From positions 11,979,632 through 12,043,631 of the forward strand of contig CM033105.1 of the NCBI GenBank assembly GCA_019321725.1: DNA of 64,000 bases, written 5' to 3'. A program made the translations under genes and the position numbers. The notes beneath the pieces were generated by a model, which saw only the letters and a program-made list of their open reading frames with translations, did no database searches and was not told where the DNA came from. Every line of letters begins with the position of its first letter. Positions within the stretch are counted from its first letter, which is position 1. Shown piece by piece: positions 24,250 to 37,080 of the stretch. The DNA comes from Paulownia fortunei. Taxonomy: Eukaryota; Streptophyta; Magnoliopsida; Lamiales; Paulowniaceae.

Positions 24250-26482
24250 TGATAAGTTGGTTTTATATCAATAAATTAAGTACTTCTAGACTAATTATTT
24301 GATTTATCTCAAGTAATTTATCTAGTTTTTATATGTGTTTTGATGCATTACAAAACAACTCTCCAAAATGCAAGTTAAGAAGGAAAATGAGGGATAAAAC
24401 AAGCTAAAAATATGAAAAAGATGAAGGCATGCCACGACACAGTCATACCTGTAATAAACGAGCCTCATAGTACTTACTTGGCCAATATAATTCACGCATT
24501 ACATGTTATTCATAAGTGCTTGCATTGAAACTAGCATGGCATGATCTTTTTTACCTTATAATCACATTTGATCATTAAATTTTAGAAAATCTCATATGGT
24601 GTTAGTTGTCGATCATCATAATATAAGTAATCAATATTAAATTAAAATAAGAAAAAAATGAGGTTGATCAATATTGAATATCGATGGGATATATAGGTTA
24701 TAATTTTGGAAGTGTTAAAGTTGTTACTAGTAAGCTTATACGGTTTGATTCGATTTCATCCAGGTATTTCAAAAGTATATATCGGTAAATTGCATATTTG
24801 CGACATTGGACATAGGACAATATGATTCAAAGGTGATATTACAATATTCATTTATGTATAAGATTATATAATTTTTAATATGGATAATTATTTAAGAATT
24901 GGGTGACAATCGGATAAGAAATTAAATGAACAGCTAGGAAATTAGCTTATGAATTATCTATGGGATCTTGTGGTAATTAAAATAGAATGCAATAAAATTA
25001 ATGTATAGTAAGACACATATGATCTAGGCTTGAAAGATGGGTGAAAGGTCAGATTTATACCACAACTTGCCACCTCATGCTTGCTACTAAGCTTAAGCAA
25101 GCACCTCAAGTGCCACCTCAAGCTTTCCTTCACTCTTAGCCATTTACTCACGACCCTCAATGATTTTCAGTCATTTTCAGGGTCCAAACCTATGTCAAAA
25201 TCTCTCTAACCTGGTCCTAAGTGATAGAAAAGAGCAAAGGAAGCAAAAGGAAGTAGTAATCACAAGTAGAAGCTGAAACTAACATAGGTGAGGTTCATAT
25301 ACAGTTTTGACATTATTTTTTATATTATTTGAGGGTTTTGTGATTCTTTTAAGATTATTATCTTGTTTATGATGATGATAGATGTTATTTATAGGATTAT
25401 TATGCATAAAAGAATGATTTGTGGTTACAAATACATAGTAGAACCACTAAGGGGGCAGAATCTGTGTATATGATGATTTCTAGTTTATTCAGCTTGAAAT
25501 ATGCAAGAAACCTTGGGTAAATTCTATATTTATCATCATGAACGTATTTATATAGGATTTAAGATTATGTATTTAGGTTTGGATAGCTTAGAAATTAAAA
25601 TATGGTATGATAATTAAAGAGATGCTCAGAACTGTCTCCATCGAATTTCAGATTCTATCCTATGTAAAAGGGATTGGTTTTATAGCATTAAATCCATTAG
25701 TTTTAGCAAGGCTATGACCTGGTTATCTCTTTTTATATTTTATCTAAGTTTGGTGAAAATTTTGGAGTGATTGAATATACTTAAGGGTGCCAAAATTATT
25801 AATGTCATGAAGTGCGTAAAACTATTACGGTAGAAAAAATCTATTTCAGTATGCTGTGAAAGGAGCTGAACTTGGGAAGCTATATCCATGAGTTTTAGCC
25901 ATTATATGACATGGTTAAATTGTTTTTTATGTTATCTAAGTGTGATAAAAATTGTGGAGTGAATGAATATCTCTAAGGGTGTCAAAATCATCATGCAAAT
26001 TAATGTGGCAACAAGAAAATGTGAAGTTGTGAATTTGTCCCATTTGGTTCGTTAACATGTTCCAGCATAGATGTGGTGCATTTGATCCCTAACATTTAGG
26101 GAAATATTGTAAGAGTTATAATACATCAATTAAGTGAGGTTAGTATACATTTAAAATATAGAACAAAGGTACGTAGAAGGTTGTATTCGGTTGTGGTAAG
26201 GTTGTTTAGTTAAATTGAGATTCAAGATCTTTATACTACATTAGGTATAATGAACTTGTTAATTGAGGATGGTGATTGATATTTTTTATTTTTACAGATT
26301 GTTTCACATTTAGGGTTGGGGAGTAATACTTAAGAAACCTAGAAGTAACACACAACCGATCAAAGGTAAGTAAAGATTCATTTGCAAATACAATGCATAG
26401 ACATAGTAAATGTGTGATTTATATGTAATACCATAGATCATATGTGCGTAGCAGAGGGCACACAATAATGTCATTCATATTG

Positions 26483-29376
26483 TGTAACACCCCCATTACT
26501 ACACAACTAGATATATATTATAATTTAACATGATAGAACCTATGTGCATGCATGGAATATTTTTTTTTGTAACACTTTAAGAAAAGATATATCACTTCTT
26601 ACATGCACAACCTTGTTTAAAATACTTTCTAACACATGTATATAACAGGATCAATATTTATATAAAAGCACAACACCCACAATAATCCAATAGTTACATA
26701 CTTATTTACAGTAAAGTTTTAAAAGCGAAATATAGTACCAGTTTAAAAATATAATACAACAGACTCAAAACATAACAAGCCAATAAAATAGCCCAACAGG
26801 TCATCCATGTACACACTCTCTCAGACACCTGCAGGAGCTCCAACCGCCGCCCAGCCAATAAAAGATGCTTCAGGTATCGTCGTGCTCACCTACAATGCAT
26901 AAACTATATGAGCTAACGCTCAGCAAGTAAAGATTATGCATGTCAAAGAATAATCCACAATATCAAGTCATGCAACTCAAAATGCTATGCTCACAATGCA
27001 ATTTTATGCATCAAAATATTTCTCTCAAAATTATTTCTTTCTTGGGCCCCTGACCAACGCTACTATCCCATGCACCGGAAAAGAGCTCTGTACACCGCCA
27101 TAATCCAATGGCCAATAATCATATAAGCATGCAAATCCATGCATACTCATACGCATGTAAATCCATGCACGCGAACCTGGAAATCCATGCATAAAACCAT
27201 GCAAATCCATGCATGCTTCGGTGCACTAGTAGTGGTCAGCAAAATATTTTCCTTTCTTTGAATCATGCCATGCAATGCAAGATTTATCACAATGCTCGTA
27301 TATGATGCATGTACGTGCTAATGACAATGCCCATGTATCTATGCTCAATGGAGAGCCCTCTACTATGCACATATGATTTATGATATTACATATAATTCAC
27401 ACATCTACTATGTCTATGCATTGTGGTTGCAAATGAATCTTTACTTACCTTTCACTTGGTTGGTGGCTTAGTCTAAATTTGTTTAGTATTCCTCTCCAAC
27501 CTTAGATGTAAAATAGCCTGTAATATTACCCAACATCAAGCACCATTCCCAATTTGGCAAGTTGAAAGTACAAAATCTCATACTAGACCTTAAACACCAA
27601 GCTATAAGCTAACAATCAAGCTTTCACAAACTAGAACCCAATATAGCCCCTCAAATACCTCAATTTCTCATCTTAAATACATGAAAACATCATGTAATTG
27701 AAGTATTATAACTCTAATAGCATGTACCTAATTGTTAACACTCAATAGCAACATGTCTAGGTTGAAACATGCTAAGTGATTAAATGTGGCAGATTCACAT
27801 TTTCATATTTTCTTGCTGTCAAGTTTAGTTGCATGATAATTTTAACATCCCTAAGCATATCCAATCACTCCAAATTTTTACCACACTTAGATAACATGTA
27901 TATAAATGTAACCATATCATAAAATTTCTAAAAATCACGGATATAGCTTCCCAAGTTCAGCTCTCTTCACGACATACTGAAACAGATTGTTTCCTACCGT
28001 GACAGTTTTGCACACTTCATGACATTAATAGTTTTGGCACCCTTACGTATATTCAATCACTCCAAATTTTTCACCATACTTAGATAACATATATAAGTAG
28101 ATAACCAGGTCATATTATTACCAAAAATAATGGATTTAGCTCCCCTAATTCAGTCTCCTTCACAGCACACCAAAATAGATTTTGCTATTTTGGCAGTTTG
28201 AGTGTTTTTCCTATATCATTCTCTATTTCAATTTCCAACTGATAAAACTTCATTCCAATACTCTTAACTCATATATGGTTATGTAAATGGTAATAATTAT
28301 AGGTTTTATTCAACATACCATACACTTTTGAAGCCTAAAACACAAGAAAACAGTAAGATGACAGTTTCTGCCACAAGTATTTCCTATTAAGTGTTTGTCA
28401 TCAAAAACCCTTTCTTTGTGCACCAAAGTCTAACTAAAAACTTCCTAACACTTTTATAAGAGATATTGAAAGCTTAATAAACAATAAAACCATTCATAAT
28501 AATCTGAAAACCAAAGGCAAAACCGTAGATAAGTGATACCTATGCAGATTTTGAGGTTAACTTGATGGTAATCACTTCTCCTTTGCTTTTCTTGCTTTTA
28601 TTTCAACTTGGAATCAATTTGGATCACTTGGAGACCTTAAGGTGTGTGTTTGGAAGATCAAAATGGCTGAAATGAGGGTCTGGTCATGGCTTAAGGGTAA
28701 AGGGTTTGAGGTGTTAGCTTGAGATGTTAGCTTAAGCTTAATAAGAAAGCATGAGGTGGCAAGTAAATGGTAAAATCTGATTTTCTCCCTTATCTTGCAG
28801 CCCTAATATTGTGTGTCTCACCTATTTTTATTTGGTTGAAATCTATCTTAGTCACCATTCATTCCCATTGTTATTTCCTATGTCCGTTCATTCGATCTCC
28901 AAACCGATTCGCATCCGATTCTTAAAGAATTATCAAGTTTGCATTTCTAAAATCATATGCACATATGGACCTTGTAATATGACACTTAAATCACATTATA
29001 TCATGTCCAATATCCCAAGTATGCTAATTTATAAATATATACTTTTGAAATAACTTGATCAAATCAAATTAAACCGTATAACCTTACTAGTAACACTTTT
29101 AACACTTCCAAAATTATAACCTATATATCCCATCTATATCTAATATTGATCCATCTCATTTTCTTCTTATTTCAATACAAAATCAACTACTTAGATTAGG
29201 AAATTCAATAACTAATACCGTGCAAGAACTTCAGAATTAAGTTTAATATTCAAGAATGTCGTATAAAATGAAATAAATTATGCAATGTCAATAGAAATGC
29301 AAATAGCATATAAAATTAACACATAATGCATGAATCATATTTGGCCATGTGAGTAGTAAGAGACTCGAGTATCACA
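26483..29376 (+). mobile_element. solo-LTR-like element E2 (2.9 kb), inverted relative of E1, TATTG duplication
   Basis: Starts TGTAACACCCCC and ends GAGTATCACA, flanked by TATTG at 26478-26482 and 29377-29381. Its reverse complement aligns with E1 throughout: the first 50 bases (GGCCAA..ATTCA.GCATTA), the block ATATATAGGTTATAATTTTG, and the end GGTGTTACA. It sits inside E1 in opposite orientation. No coding capacity. Confidence 0.8.
27110..27235 (-). promoter_or_regulatory. cluster of CATGCA/TGCATG (RY-type) motifs in E2
   Basis: Repeated ATGCAAATCCATGCA-like units give many copies of CATGCA and its complement within about 125 bases. CATGCA is the RY core bound by plant B3-domain seed regulators. 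Regulatory action here is inference. Confidence 0.4.
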
Positions 29377-29499
29377 TATTGAGCATACATACATGGGCAT
29401 TGACATGTGTATGCATCATATACGAGCATTGTGATAAATCTTGTATTACACGACATAATTCTGAGAAAGAAAAATATTTTGCTGACCACTACTAGTGCA

Positions 29500-29605
29500 C
29501 CGAAGCATGCATGGATTTGCAGGTTTGCGTGCATGGATTTGTATGCGTATGAGTATGCATGGATTTACATGCATATGAGTATGCATGAATTTGCATGCTT
29601 ATATC
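29500..29605 (+). promoter_or_regulatory. cluster of CATGCA/TGCATG (RY-type) motifs in E1
   Basis: The E1 counterpart of the cluster in E2: short tandem units of GTATGCATGGATTTxCATGC with CATGCA in each. Conservation in both copies shows it belongs to the element. Confidence 0.4.
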
Positions 29606-30257
29606 ATTTTGTCCATTAGATTATGGCAGTGTGCAAAGCTATTTTCTGGTGCATGGAATAGTAGCATTGGTGAGGGGCCCAATAAAGAAATAATTTTAAG
29701 AGAAATATTTTGATGCATGGAATTGAATTATGGACATAGCATTTTGAGATGCATGACTTGATATTGTGGATTATTCTTTGACATGCATAATCTTTACTTG
29801 CTGAGCGTTCGCTCATATAGTTTATGCATTGCAGGTGAGTCTGGTGATACTTGATACCATGGACTTACTGAGCAAGCCGGTGGGGTTCCTGCAGGTTTTG
29901 AAGATCAATGTACATAGATAACGACATGTTGGTTGTGTTGTAGGCATATTCTAATTTTTACAATTATTATTATTATGGAAATTGTTGTCTATATATAAAA
30001 GGTTACAAGAAGAAAAATGTCCTTACTTCTTCTGAAAGTATAGGCTATTATTTTAATTTTTGAGTCAATCGTATTATAACTTTGGGATGTCGTGTCTTAT
30101 ATAACTCTTGAAATTTTATAGTAAATAAGTTTGAGAATAGCGTAACTGTGATGGGTGTTGTGTTTTTATATAAACGATGATTTTTCTATATACAGCGTTA
30201 TATGTGAGAAAATATTTTACTATTTTTCTAAAAGTGCTACATTTGACCAAAAAGAAC

Positions 30258-30312
30258 AAATATATATATATATATATAAATATAGTATATATATATATAC
30301 ACACATATGCAC
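30258..30312. repeat. TA/CA microsatellite
   Basis: Alternating TA runs (30261-30280 and 30285-30298) followed by a CACA-rich tail, near the right end of E1 and absent from the matching part of E2, so it grew after the copies diverged. Confidence 0.85.
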
Positions 30313-31702
30313 ACACATGTGCTACATTGTTAAAATTATTGTTATATCAATATCTATATTTAGTGTTAAGGGGTGTTACAATACCATACCACAACATGGC
30401 CTAAAAAAAGAGAAAAGCAAGCAACATGCCGAGGCATAGTCTGAGCATGCCGTGACATGCCAGTCCAGTAGCTAGCATGCCTTAGCACAAAACGCATGCC
30501 CCAGCATGGTCTTAGCATGCCCCCACATGGTCACATTTCCTGCACGCAGTCTACTTTTTCTTTTCACCCAATTTTAAGGGAATAAATGAGATATGATGGG
30601 AGACACTTGAACCAAATTTTATGGGCTAAAAAGTGTGTCATAAAATAAAGAAAAAGGAGGCTAAAAATAAGGGAAATGATTGCTAAAAGAGAAGACAAGA
30701 TGGCTAAAAAATGAGTTAGCTACAACTTGCAAAAGAGGGAGTTAGGTGGAGATAAAAATGGGAGAAAACCCAAGTGTTAGGAGGACATTTTTAGGGGTTT
30801 TTCGGAAGACTCTTGGGAGAAGAAAATGGAGCAATCATCTTGACAAGTTGGAGAGAAGATTAGTATCAACCAAGGAAGCCATTCTTGGAGACAAGATGAG
30901 CTTCAACCATTTCTCTCACTTCACAAATTGGTGAACAATTTACATGTTCTTTCTTATATATTTTTTGAAGTTGTATTCATCCATGATGAACTAAACTTTT
31001 ATTTCTAGAGGATGATGTAACCTTATTTGATCCTATGTTTTGAATTCCAATCAATATTAGTTGAAGTTATTCATCTTGTTTATGTTATCTTGTTTAGTAT
31101 TGCATCTTGATTATTTGGGCATTAATTGAGATTATTTGATGTATGAGATTCGATATTCGAGAGAGGGAAGATTATACATAATCATAAAGACAACATAACC
31201 TATGAATCATAGAGTTGAGAAGCTTATGAAACCTTTGAAGTTTTGAAGAAGAATTTATTGAACTTTTGTAGAGTTTTATTCTTGAATTTTTATAAAAATA
31301 TTGAAATTCATATTGGAAATCATAGTCAATTCAATCACTCAAGAGAGAGAATTAATGAAATTAGGAATTCTTAACTTACATGTGTGGTTGACTTGAATTG
31401 GTATGTTTTGGAAGGAAGAACATAGGTGATAATTAGGTGAGTCATTCCTCTAGAATTTCTTACTTATAAGGTATTTGTTGTATTGTTTCTAAGACCTCAA
31501 CCATTGCTTTTGCATTTTTTATCTTACTCTACTTTGTTTACCAATTATCACTCGATTTTTTAGATAAAATTAGGACTATTTTAACTACGGTACTTAATGC
31601 AATGTTTGATTACAATTATTGTAGATACTCAACTCAACTCACCGTTGTATTAAAACTTGACACTGTGCACTTGCGGTTTGCAAAATATTCACGAACACTC
31701 CT

Positions 31703-31777
31703 CAGGGCCTAGCTAGTCTAAGGGAGAGAGGTAGGCTTCCTCTCCTTGAGGTAGGGATACGATGTCCGAAATCTTAA
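31703..31777 (+). pseudogene. continuation of the Ser/Glu-rich retroelement frame
   Basis: After removing the solo LTR and one CTCCT copy, the frame continues GGSSSGPS and then stops. Only about 75 bases survive before the next element. Confidence 0.3.
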
Positions 31778-32818
31778 TTTTAGAGTAGTGTCCGATGTGC
31801 CAATTGTTGGTCGCTCTTATACTCTTGTTATAAACAAACTTTTTTGAAATATAATAATAAAAATTAGCACTTTTTTTATCTTTAATTGCACTTTGACAAT
31901 TAGATAAAGTTCTTAAATCATACTTAGCTATGAGATATAGTCGCACATATAATGGCAATCATGAATTATATCTATAAGGCTTTAGTCTTAAATTAGTTTT
32001 GAGTCAAGGGTTGATTGAGAGGGGATCTCAAAAAATCCATAAGACTCACGTACACGATGCATGCTTGAAAGAAGAATGTCTCGCTCCATAAGCACTGGTG
32101 CAGCGATGCTAGTGTATGCGTGCCGGTGCTTGTTGGGGAACAAGTACACCAAACAAATGAGAATTTTCTAGTTATAATAGTACATGAATTAGTCCTTGGA
32201 TTTGAGGCACTAAGGTAGCATTTTGCATGATATCATATCCTTTGATGTATTTACTGATTACATGACAATCACAAAAGGTTCACGTTGAGTGTATGATCCT
32301 CGTGTATGAAGGTTAATGAGTGGCCAACAAAGGATCTGTCCTATCTGGCAAGAAAAATGTTTTCTTCTCCTTTTTTCTCTCAAGTTTTGTTCTATAAAAA
32401 AAGTTTCACCTTTTTTATATCAACTTGATCTTCTAATCACTAGTTGATTTAAAAAAAAAATCACTCTTAAATTTTATATTAGAAACAAAAGATTAAATAA
32501 TTCACTAGTAAGGATTTTAATTCGTGGACTTGCCCAAGGTGTGGATACCAATGGAGGAAAGACATGTGTATTCCTCCACTGAATCAAGGTTTCTAATTTG
32601 GGCCACAATTTGAATTGTTCAAAACATCATGATCAACCTGAGTGCAATTAAATCACGTATTTTTGAAAATATTTCTTTTTTAATTTAAACAAGTAATTTA
32701 AAAATGCAACCAATTAATCACTATGAATCCGAGACTACATGTATAAATTTGACTTTTGCATGTTTTAGTTTTTAATTTTCCATTGCATTTTTGTCCTCTG
32801 ATTATATGAATCCAATAG
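31778..32818 (+). repeat. 5' LTR of copia D
   Basis: Aligns with the minus strand of the LTR at 35244 leftward: TTAGAGTAG start, ATTAGATAAAGTT, TAAGGCTTTxGTCTTAA, then GCTTGTTGGGGAACAAGTACACC. Length 1.04 kb, near the 1154 base solo LTR at 6.6 kb. A primer-like TGTTATCAAAGTCAGG follows at 32819-32834 (compare TGGTATCAGAGCCAGG). Confidence 0.65.
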
Positions 32819-32834
32819 TGTTATCAAAGTCAGG

Positions 32835-33650
32835 TTCTACATTCTTTATTACTTTCTTGTGTAAACGACTAAATTAATTCATATGATGAATTTTATGTAT
32901 CTAATTGTGTGTTTTTATTTGGGATTTAAATTCTAAAAAATTTCTGCATGTTTCTAAATATTAAAATTGTATGATACGAAATAAAAAAAAATTCAAGTTG
33001 TAGGGCCGCAGTGCCTGATAGACAGAATGTCCAGTGTTGTAGTGCGACAACATGATACCGTAGCGCCAAACTTATAGCTTAGGTAGCAGCTCGTCTGCTT
33101 CCTGTGTCGTGTCGCATGCTAAAAATTCGATATTTAGATTTTTTAAATTAATGATTATTTTTTAAAAATTATGAAAAAGAGGATTTTTTAATTCCCAAAC
33201 TTTAAATATGGAAATTTAATACATAGGAGATTAATGCTTTTAATTTCTGACATGTGATGTATAAATTAAGAATGCAAATTAAGGCCCTGACCATTTTATT
33301 ATGGATGTTTTATGAATGGTTTTTTATTGCTTTGGGTTCTAATTAAAATGAGGATTGCATGTCCTGTCTTTTCTCTGTTTTACTTTAAATTTAAATTCTA
33401 CCTCATTTCTATGTACTTTTCATTGGAATAAATTTCAAAATTTCTTGTTAAGATATAGCAAATTTAATGAGAGTAGAATTAGGATGTGCGGTTTTCTTCT
33501 TGTTGGACACGAATAAGCAGCAATGTGGAGAAAAACAAGGAATGAAGGCCCATGAATGGGTGATACATTCATGTAATAGATAAGATCTATTTCATTTTAG
33601 TTGCTACTCTTAGATTGACCTAAATCTACTTTGGCTCGAGTGGATAACAT
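32835..33650 (+). other. untranslated leader of copia D, no coding frame
   Basis: AT-rich except for a GC-richer patch at about 33000-33120. No gag start was recognised before the next element interrupts. Confidence 0.4.
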
Positions 33651-35244
33651 AGGTTTATTTAATGATTTTCTATTAATTATGCTTGCGGTCATTAGGATAG
33701 TGTAATATTAAATAAATGAACTTAGGAATAATAGATGAGGTCTTAAAAATATAAAATTGAACCCTCACTTTAAAAGTCAATTTTAAATATTTTTTTACTA
33801 GATCCCATATTTAGCAAATATGGACAAAATTGAGTTGGACTCAGTCGTTCACGCCTTCTGTCAAAAGTAGAAGACATGACAATACTATCGCATTTAGGAC
33901 ATTGTCCATAAGTCATGGGATGCCTAAGTGATGGAAAGTTGGATCTCTACCAAGCATGGGATGCTTATTTGATGGACTCGTCTTTATCAATTAATTTGAT
34001 CTCAATTTAATCAATCTAATTGATTAATTTAATTTACTCTAATTGGGCTTCCTAATCAAATTAGGTCCAATTAAATAATCCAATTACTTAATTGAATAAT
34101 CTAATTTAACCATTAAATTAAATAGAATCCTTAATTAATTAATTAATCAGTATTAATTAATTAATTTTCAACCATTAGATAAATTTTAAAATTAAAAATA
34201 TTACTTTCTATAAAGATATATGACCCTCTTAGATTCACTACTAAGCTAGTAATGGGCTTGCAATATTTGCAACTTACGAATAACAATTATTTTAATTAAT
34301 TAATCTAATTAATTAATCCGTTTGGAATCAACTCCTTAATTCCAAGAACCTCACTATCCATGAAAACACCTAGCAAGTAATCATGACAAACTAGTTTTAG
34401 GTGAAATAGCGAGTAAATCTATTTCAGTTACGAGTACCATACACGTATGATCCTTTCAACAACTAACCTCTCAATTGAATTTAGGGCATGGATTATAAGT
34501 CGAAACCCTAAATAATTCAATAACTGTGATCCCATTTCAAGTTCCAATGATTCTTGATGAATCACAATTCATCTTGCCTTGGCCAAGGTTTTTGAATCAC
34601 GAATTATGAAAACACAGAATATTCCCTAGTTTAAAAAGACAAGTGTCGAATTCTATGTTGGCCACTTGACAAATTTCCATGCACATTAGTGCAACACCCA
34701 ACATACCTCATTTGGGATTGTTAAGCAATCAGAAGATATATCAAAGTACTGCAGGATGCACACAAGACTACCATCGTGCCTCAAGTCCGAGAACTAGTCG
34801 TGTACTATCGTAACATAGAAATTTTTATTTCGACAGGCAAAGCCTCCAGCTAAGAATTTCTTGTAGGCCAAGTTCGGTGTACTTGTTCCCTAACAAGCAC
34901 CCACATACATGTACTTACATCTCTACGCTAATGTTAATGGAATATGACATTCTTGTCTTACGAGCATACATCATATGTGCGAGTTTACTGAGCTATTTGA
35001 TGTCCCATCTCAAAAAACTTTCAACTCAAAACTTATTAAGACCAAAGCCTTAGAGGCATATTTCATAATTGCCATCATATACGGGACCATACCCCGTAGC
35101 TAAATTTGGTCTAATAACTTTATCTAATGTACAGAAATAAAAAATACCTTTTTATTAATATGATTCCTAATAAGATTATCTTTTCAAAGAAAAAGAGTAT
35201 AATACACCCAATCCAATTAGGACTTTAGGCATCCTACTCTAACA
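33650..35244 (-). repeat. 3' LTR of the 8.8 kb copia, internally deleted
   Basis: 33990-35244 matches 41230-42496 closely. About 33755-33805 matches 40304-40355. The roughly 0.87 kb between those blocks in the 5' LTR is replaced here by about 180 unrelated bases, so the LTR pair differs by a deletion or replacement. Confidence 0.7.
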
Positions 35245-35260
35245 ATCTCCCACTTGCCCT
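35245..35260 (-). other. polypurine tract
   Basis: The minus strand reads GGGCAAGTGGGAGAT immediately before the 3' LTR, the expected place for plus-strand primer formation. Confidence 0.75.
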
Positions 35261-37080
35261 AGCTCCAATTGCCCATATTTCTAAGGCCCATCTTCTCAAG
35301 ATGTCTGTCGAATATCTTTTGTGCTAAGGGATTAGTAAGTAGGTCTTCTACATTTTCTACTGAGGCAATTCAATCCACAATGATGTCGCCTTTACCATTG
35401 ATCTCTCTGATCAAGTGATATCGTCTCATTATGTGATTGGATCTTTGATGAGATCTTGGCTCTTTTGCTTGCGCAATGGATCTATTGTTATCACAGTAAA
35501 TCATAACTGGATCAACAATGGATGGAACTACACCCAACCTTTGGGTGAAGTTTCTTATTTAAACAACTTCTTTTGTTACATCTAATGCAACAATATATTC
35601 AGTTTCGGTGGTAGAGTCTGCAGTTGTCTCTTGCTTGAACTCTTCCAACTGACTGCACCACCGTTCAAGGTGAATATGTATCCAAACATAGACTTTGAGT
35701 CATCTATGTCGGACTAAAAACTTGAGTCTGTATATCGCTATAATTTTAGTTCTCCATTGTCGTATATCAGAAAGATATCCTTAGTCCTTCTCAAGTACTT
35801 GAGGATCATCTTAACGACTTTCCAGTGTTCTTCCCCTAGATTAGACTGATATCTGCTCGTGACACTCAGAGCATGTACTATATCGGGCCTTATACATAAC
35901 ATTGCATACATTATGCTCCCTATTGTAAAAACATAAGGTATGTGAACTATCATTTCTTTCTCTTCAGGTATTTTGGGAGACATAACCTTAGAGAGTGAAA
36001 CCTCATGACTCATAAGCAGGAATCCTCTCTTGGATTCTTCTATGCTAAACCTTTTTAGCACTTTGTCTATGTACATAGACTGAAATAGTCCGATCATCCT
36101 TCTGGATCTATCTCTATAGATCTTTATCACTAAGATAAAAGATGCATCTCCCAAGTTCTTCATGGAAAATTGATTAGATAACCAAGTCCTCATTGATTGC
36201 AACATCCCTACATCATTCCCAATGAGTAGGATGTCATCAACGTAAAGCACAACAAGTGTAATTGCACTCCCACTAACCTTCTTATAGACATATGATTCAT
36301 TCGGGTTCTTATGAAAGTTAAACATTTTGATCATTTCATCAAACTGGATATTCCAACTCCTCGAAGCCTGTTTGAGTCCATAAATGGATCTGTGGAGCTT
36401 GCAAACCTTTTGCTCACTCCCACTGGAATGAAGCCTTCTGGTTGCTTCATATAGATCTCTTCCTTAATATTTCCATTAAGGAAAGCGGTCTTCACATCTA
36501 TTTGCCATATCTCATAGTCATAATATACAGATATGGCCAATAATATCCGTATGGATTTAAGCATTGCTACTGGTGAAAAAGTTTCCTCATAATTAATTCC
36601 TTGCTTTTGAGTATAACTTTTTGCTACCATTTGTGCCTTACAGGTTGCTACCTCTCCATCTACTCCAAGCTTCCACTTGTAGACCCATTTGTAGCCAATG
36701 GGAATAATTTTCTTTGGTGGGTCCACCAAGGTCCATACCTTGTTAGAGTACATGGAGTCCATCTCGGATTGCATAGCTTTTTGCCACTTCTTCGAATCGA
36801 TGTCAGACATTGTCTCTCCATAGCTTCTTGGATCATTATCCAAGGGGAGTCCCTCTTCATTGTTCTTTAACAAAAGGCCATACCTATCAGGTATCCTTGA
36901 GACCCTTTCAGATCTGTGAAGTGGTTGCGCCTCAGAGGGTCCAACATCAGCTAGTGTACCATTTACTACATCAATTAGGGTATTATGTGGTTTTTGAACC
37001 TTTTCAAGTTCTACGACCTTGCCACTTCCCTCTGAAAGAAATTCTTCTTCAAGGAATGTAGCATTCCTAAAAACAAACAC
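35261..37080 (-). pseudogene. copia reverse transcriptase and RNase H
   Basis: From 37080 leftward: the RT fingers 'WQKAMQSEMDSMYSNKVWTL', 'GYKWVYKWKLGVDGEV', 'IWQIDVKTAFLNG'; then the catalytic YVDD at 36244-36233 (intact, both Asp present), 'SMKNLGDASFILVIKIYRDR' (a decayed LGEAxYILGIKI), 'IGSIMYAMLCIRPDI' and 'LKYLRRTKD'; then RNase H with AVSWKSS, ADSTTE and IYCDN (35690-35480). One base is lost near 36420, splitting RT into two overlapping frames, and stops occur after 35738. RT copies element RNA to cDNA and RNase H removes the RNA. This copy is the best preserved pol in the window but is inactive. Confidence 0.9.

Larger units (their letters stand above)
24450..30380 (-). mobile_element. 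solo-LTR-like element E1 (3.0 kb), split by E2, ATACC duplication
   Basis: Begins TGTAATAAACG, ends GGGGTGTTACA, with ATACC at 24445-24449 and 30381-30385. Removing the inner element leaves about 3.03 kb homologous along its length to E2. It has TG..CA ends and a 5-base duplication and no coding capacity, which fits a long solo LTR, probably of a chromovirus-type gypsy family. Orientation is assigned from TGTAACACCCC being taken as the LTR start, and is uncertain. If so, E1 is on the minus strand. Confidence 0.8.
24250..31697 (+). mobile_element. gypsy solo LTR (family A), CTCCT duplication, hosts nested elements
   Basis: Starts TGATAAGTTGG and ends ATTCACGAACA, flanked by CTCCT at 24245-24249 and 31698-31702. 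Without the internal insertion (24450-30385) it is about 1.51 kb, matching the 1524 base LTR at 45427-46950 in sequence and length. No primer site or internal region follows, so it is a solo LTR. Outer parts are 24250-24449 and 30381-31697. Confidence 0.9.

Noticed and set aside
27110..27235. CRISPR-like or satellite array
   Set aside because: Units are short, irregular and without spacers; it is a motif cluster within an LTR.
24450..30380. Reading the big inverted repeat as one DNA transposon with long terminal inverted repeats
   Set aside because: Two separate sets of TG..CA ends with different 5-base duplications (ATACC and TATTG) show one element inside another; the outermost ends are not each other's inverted repeat beyond a few bases.
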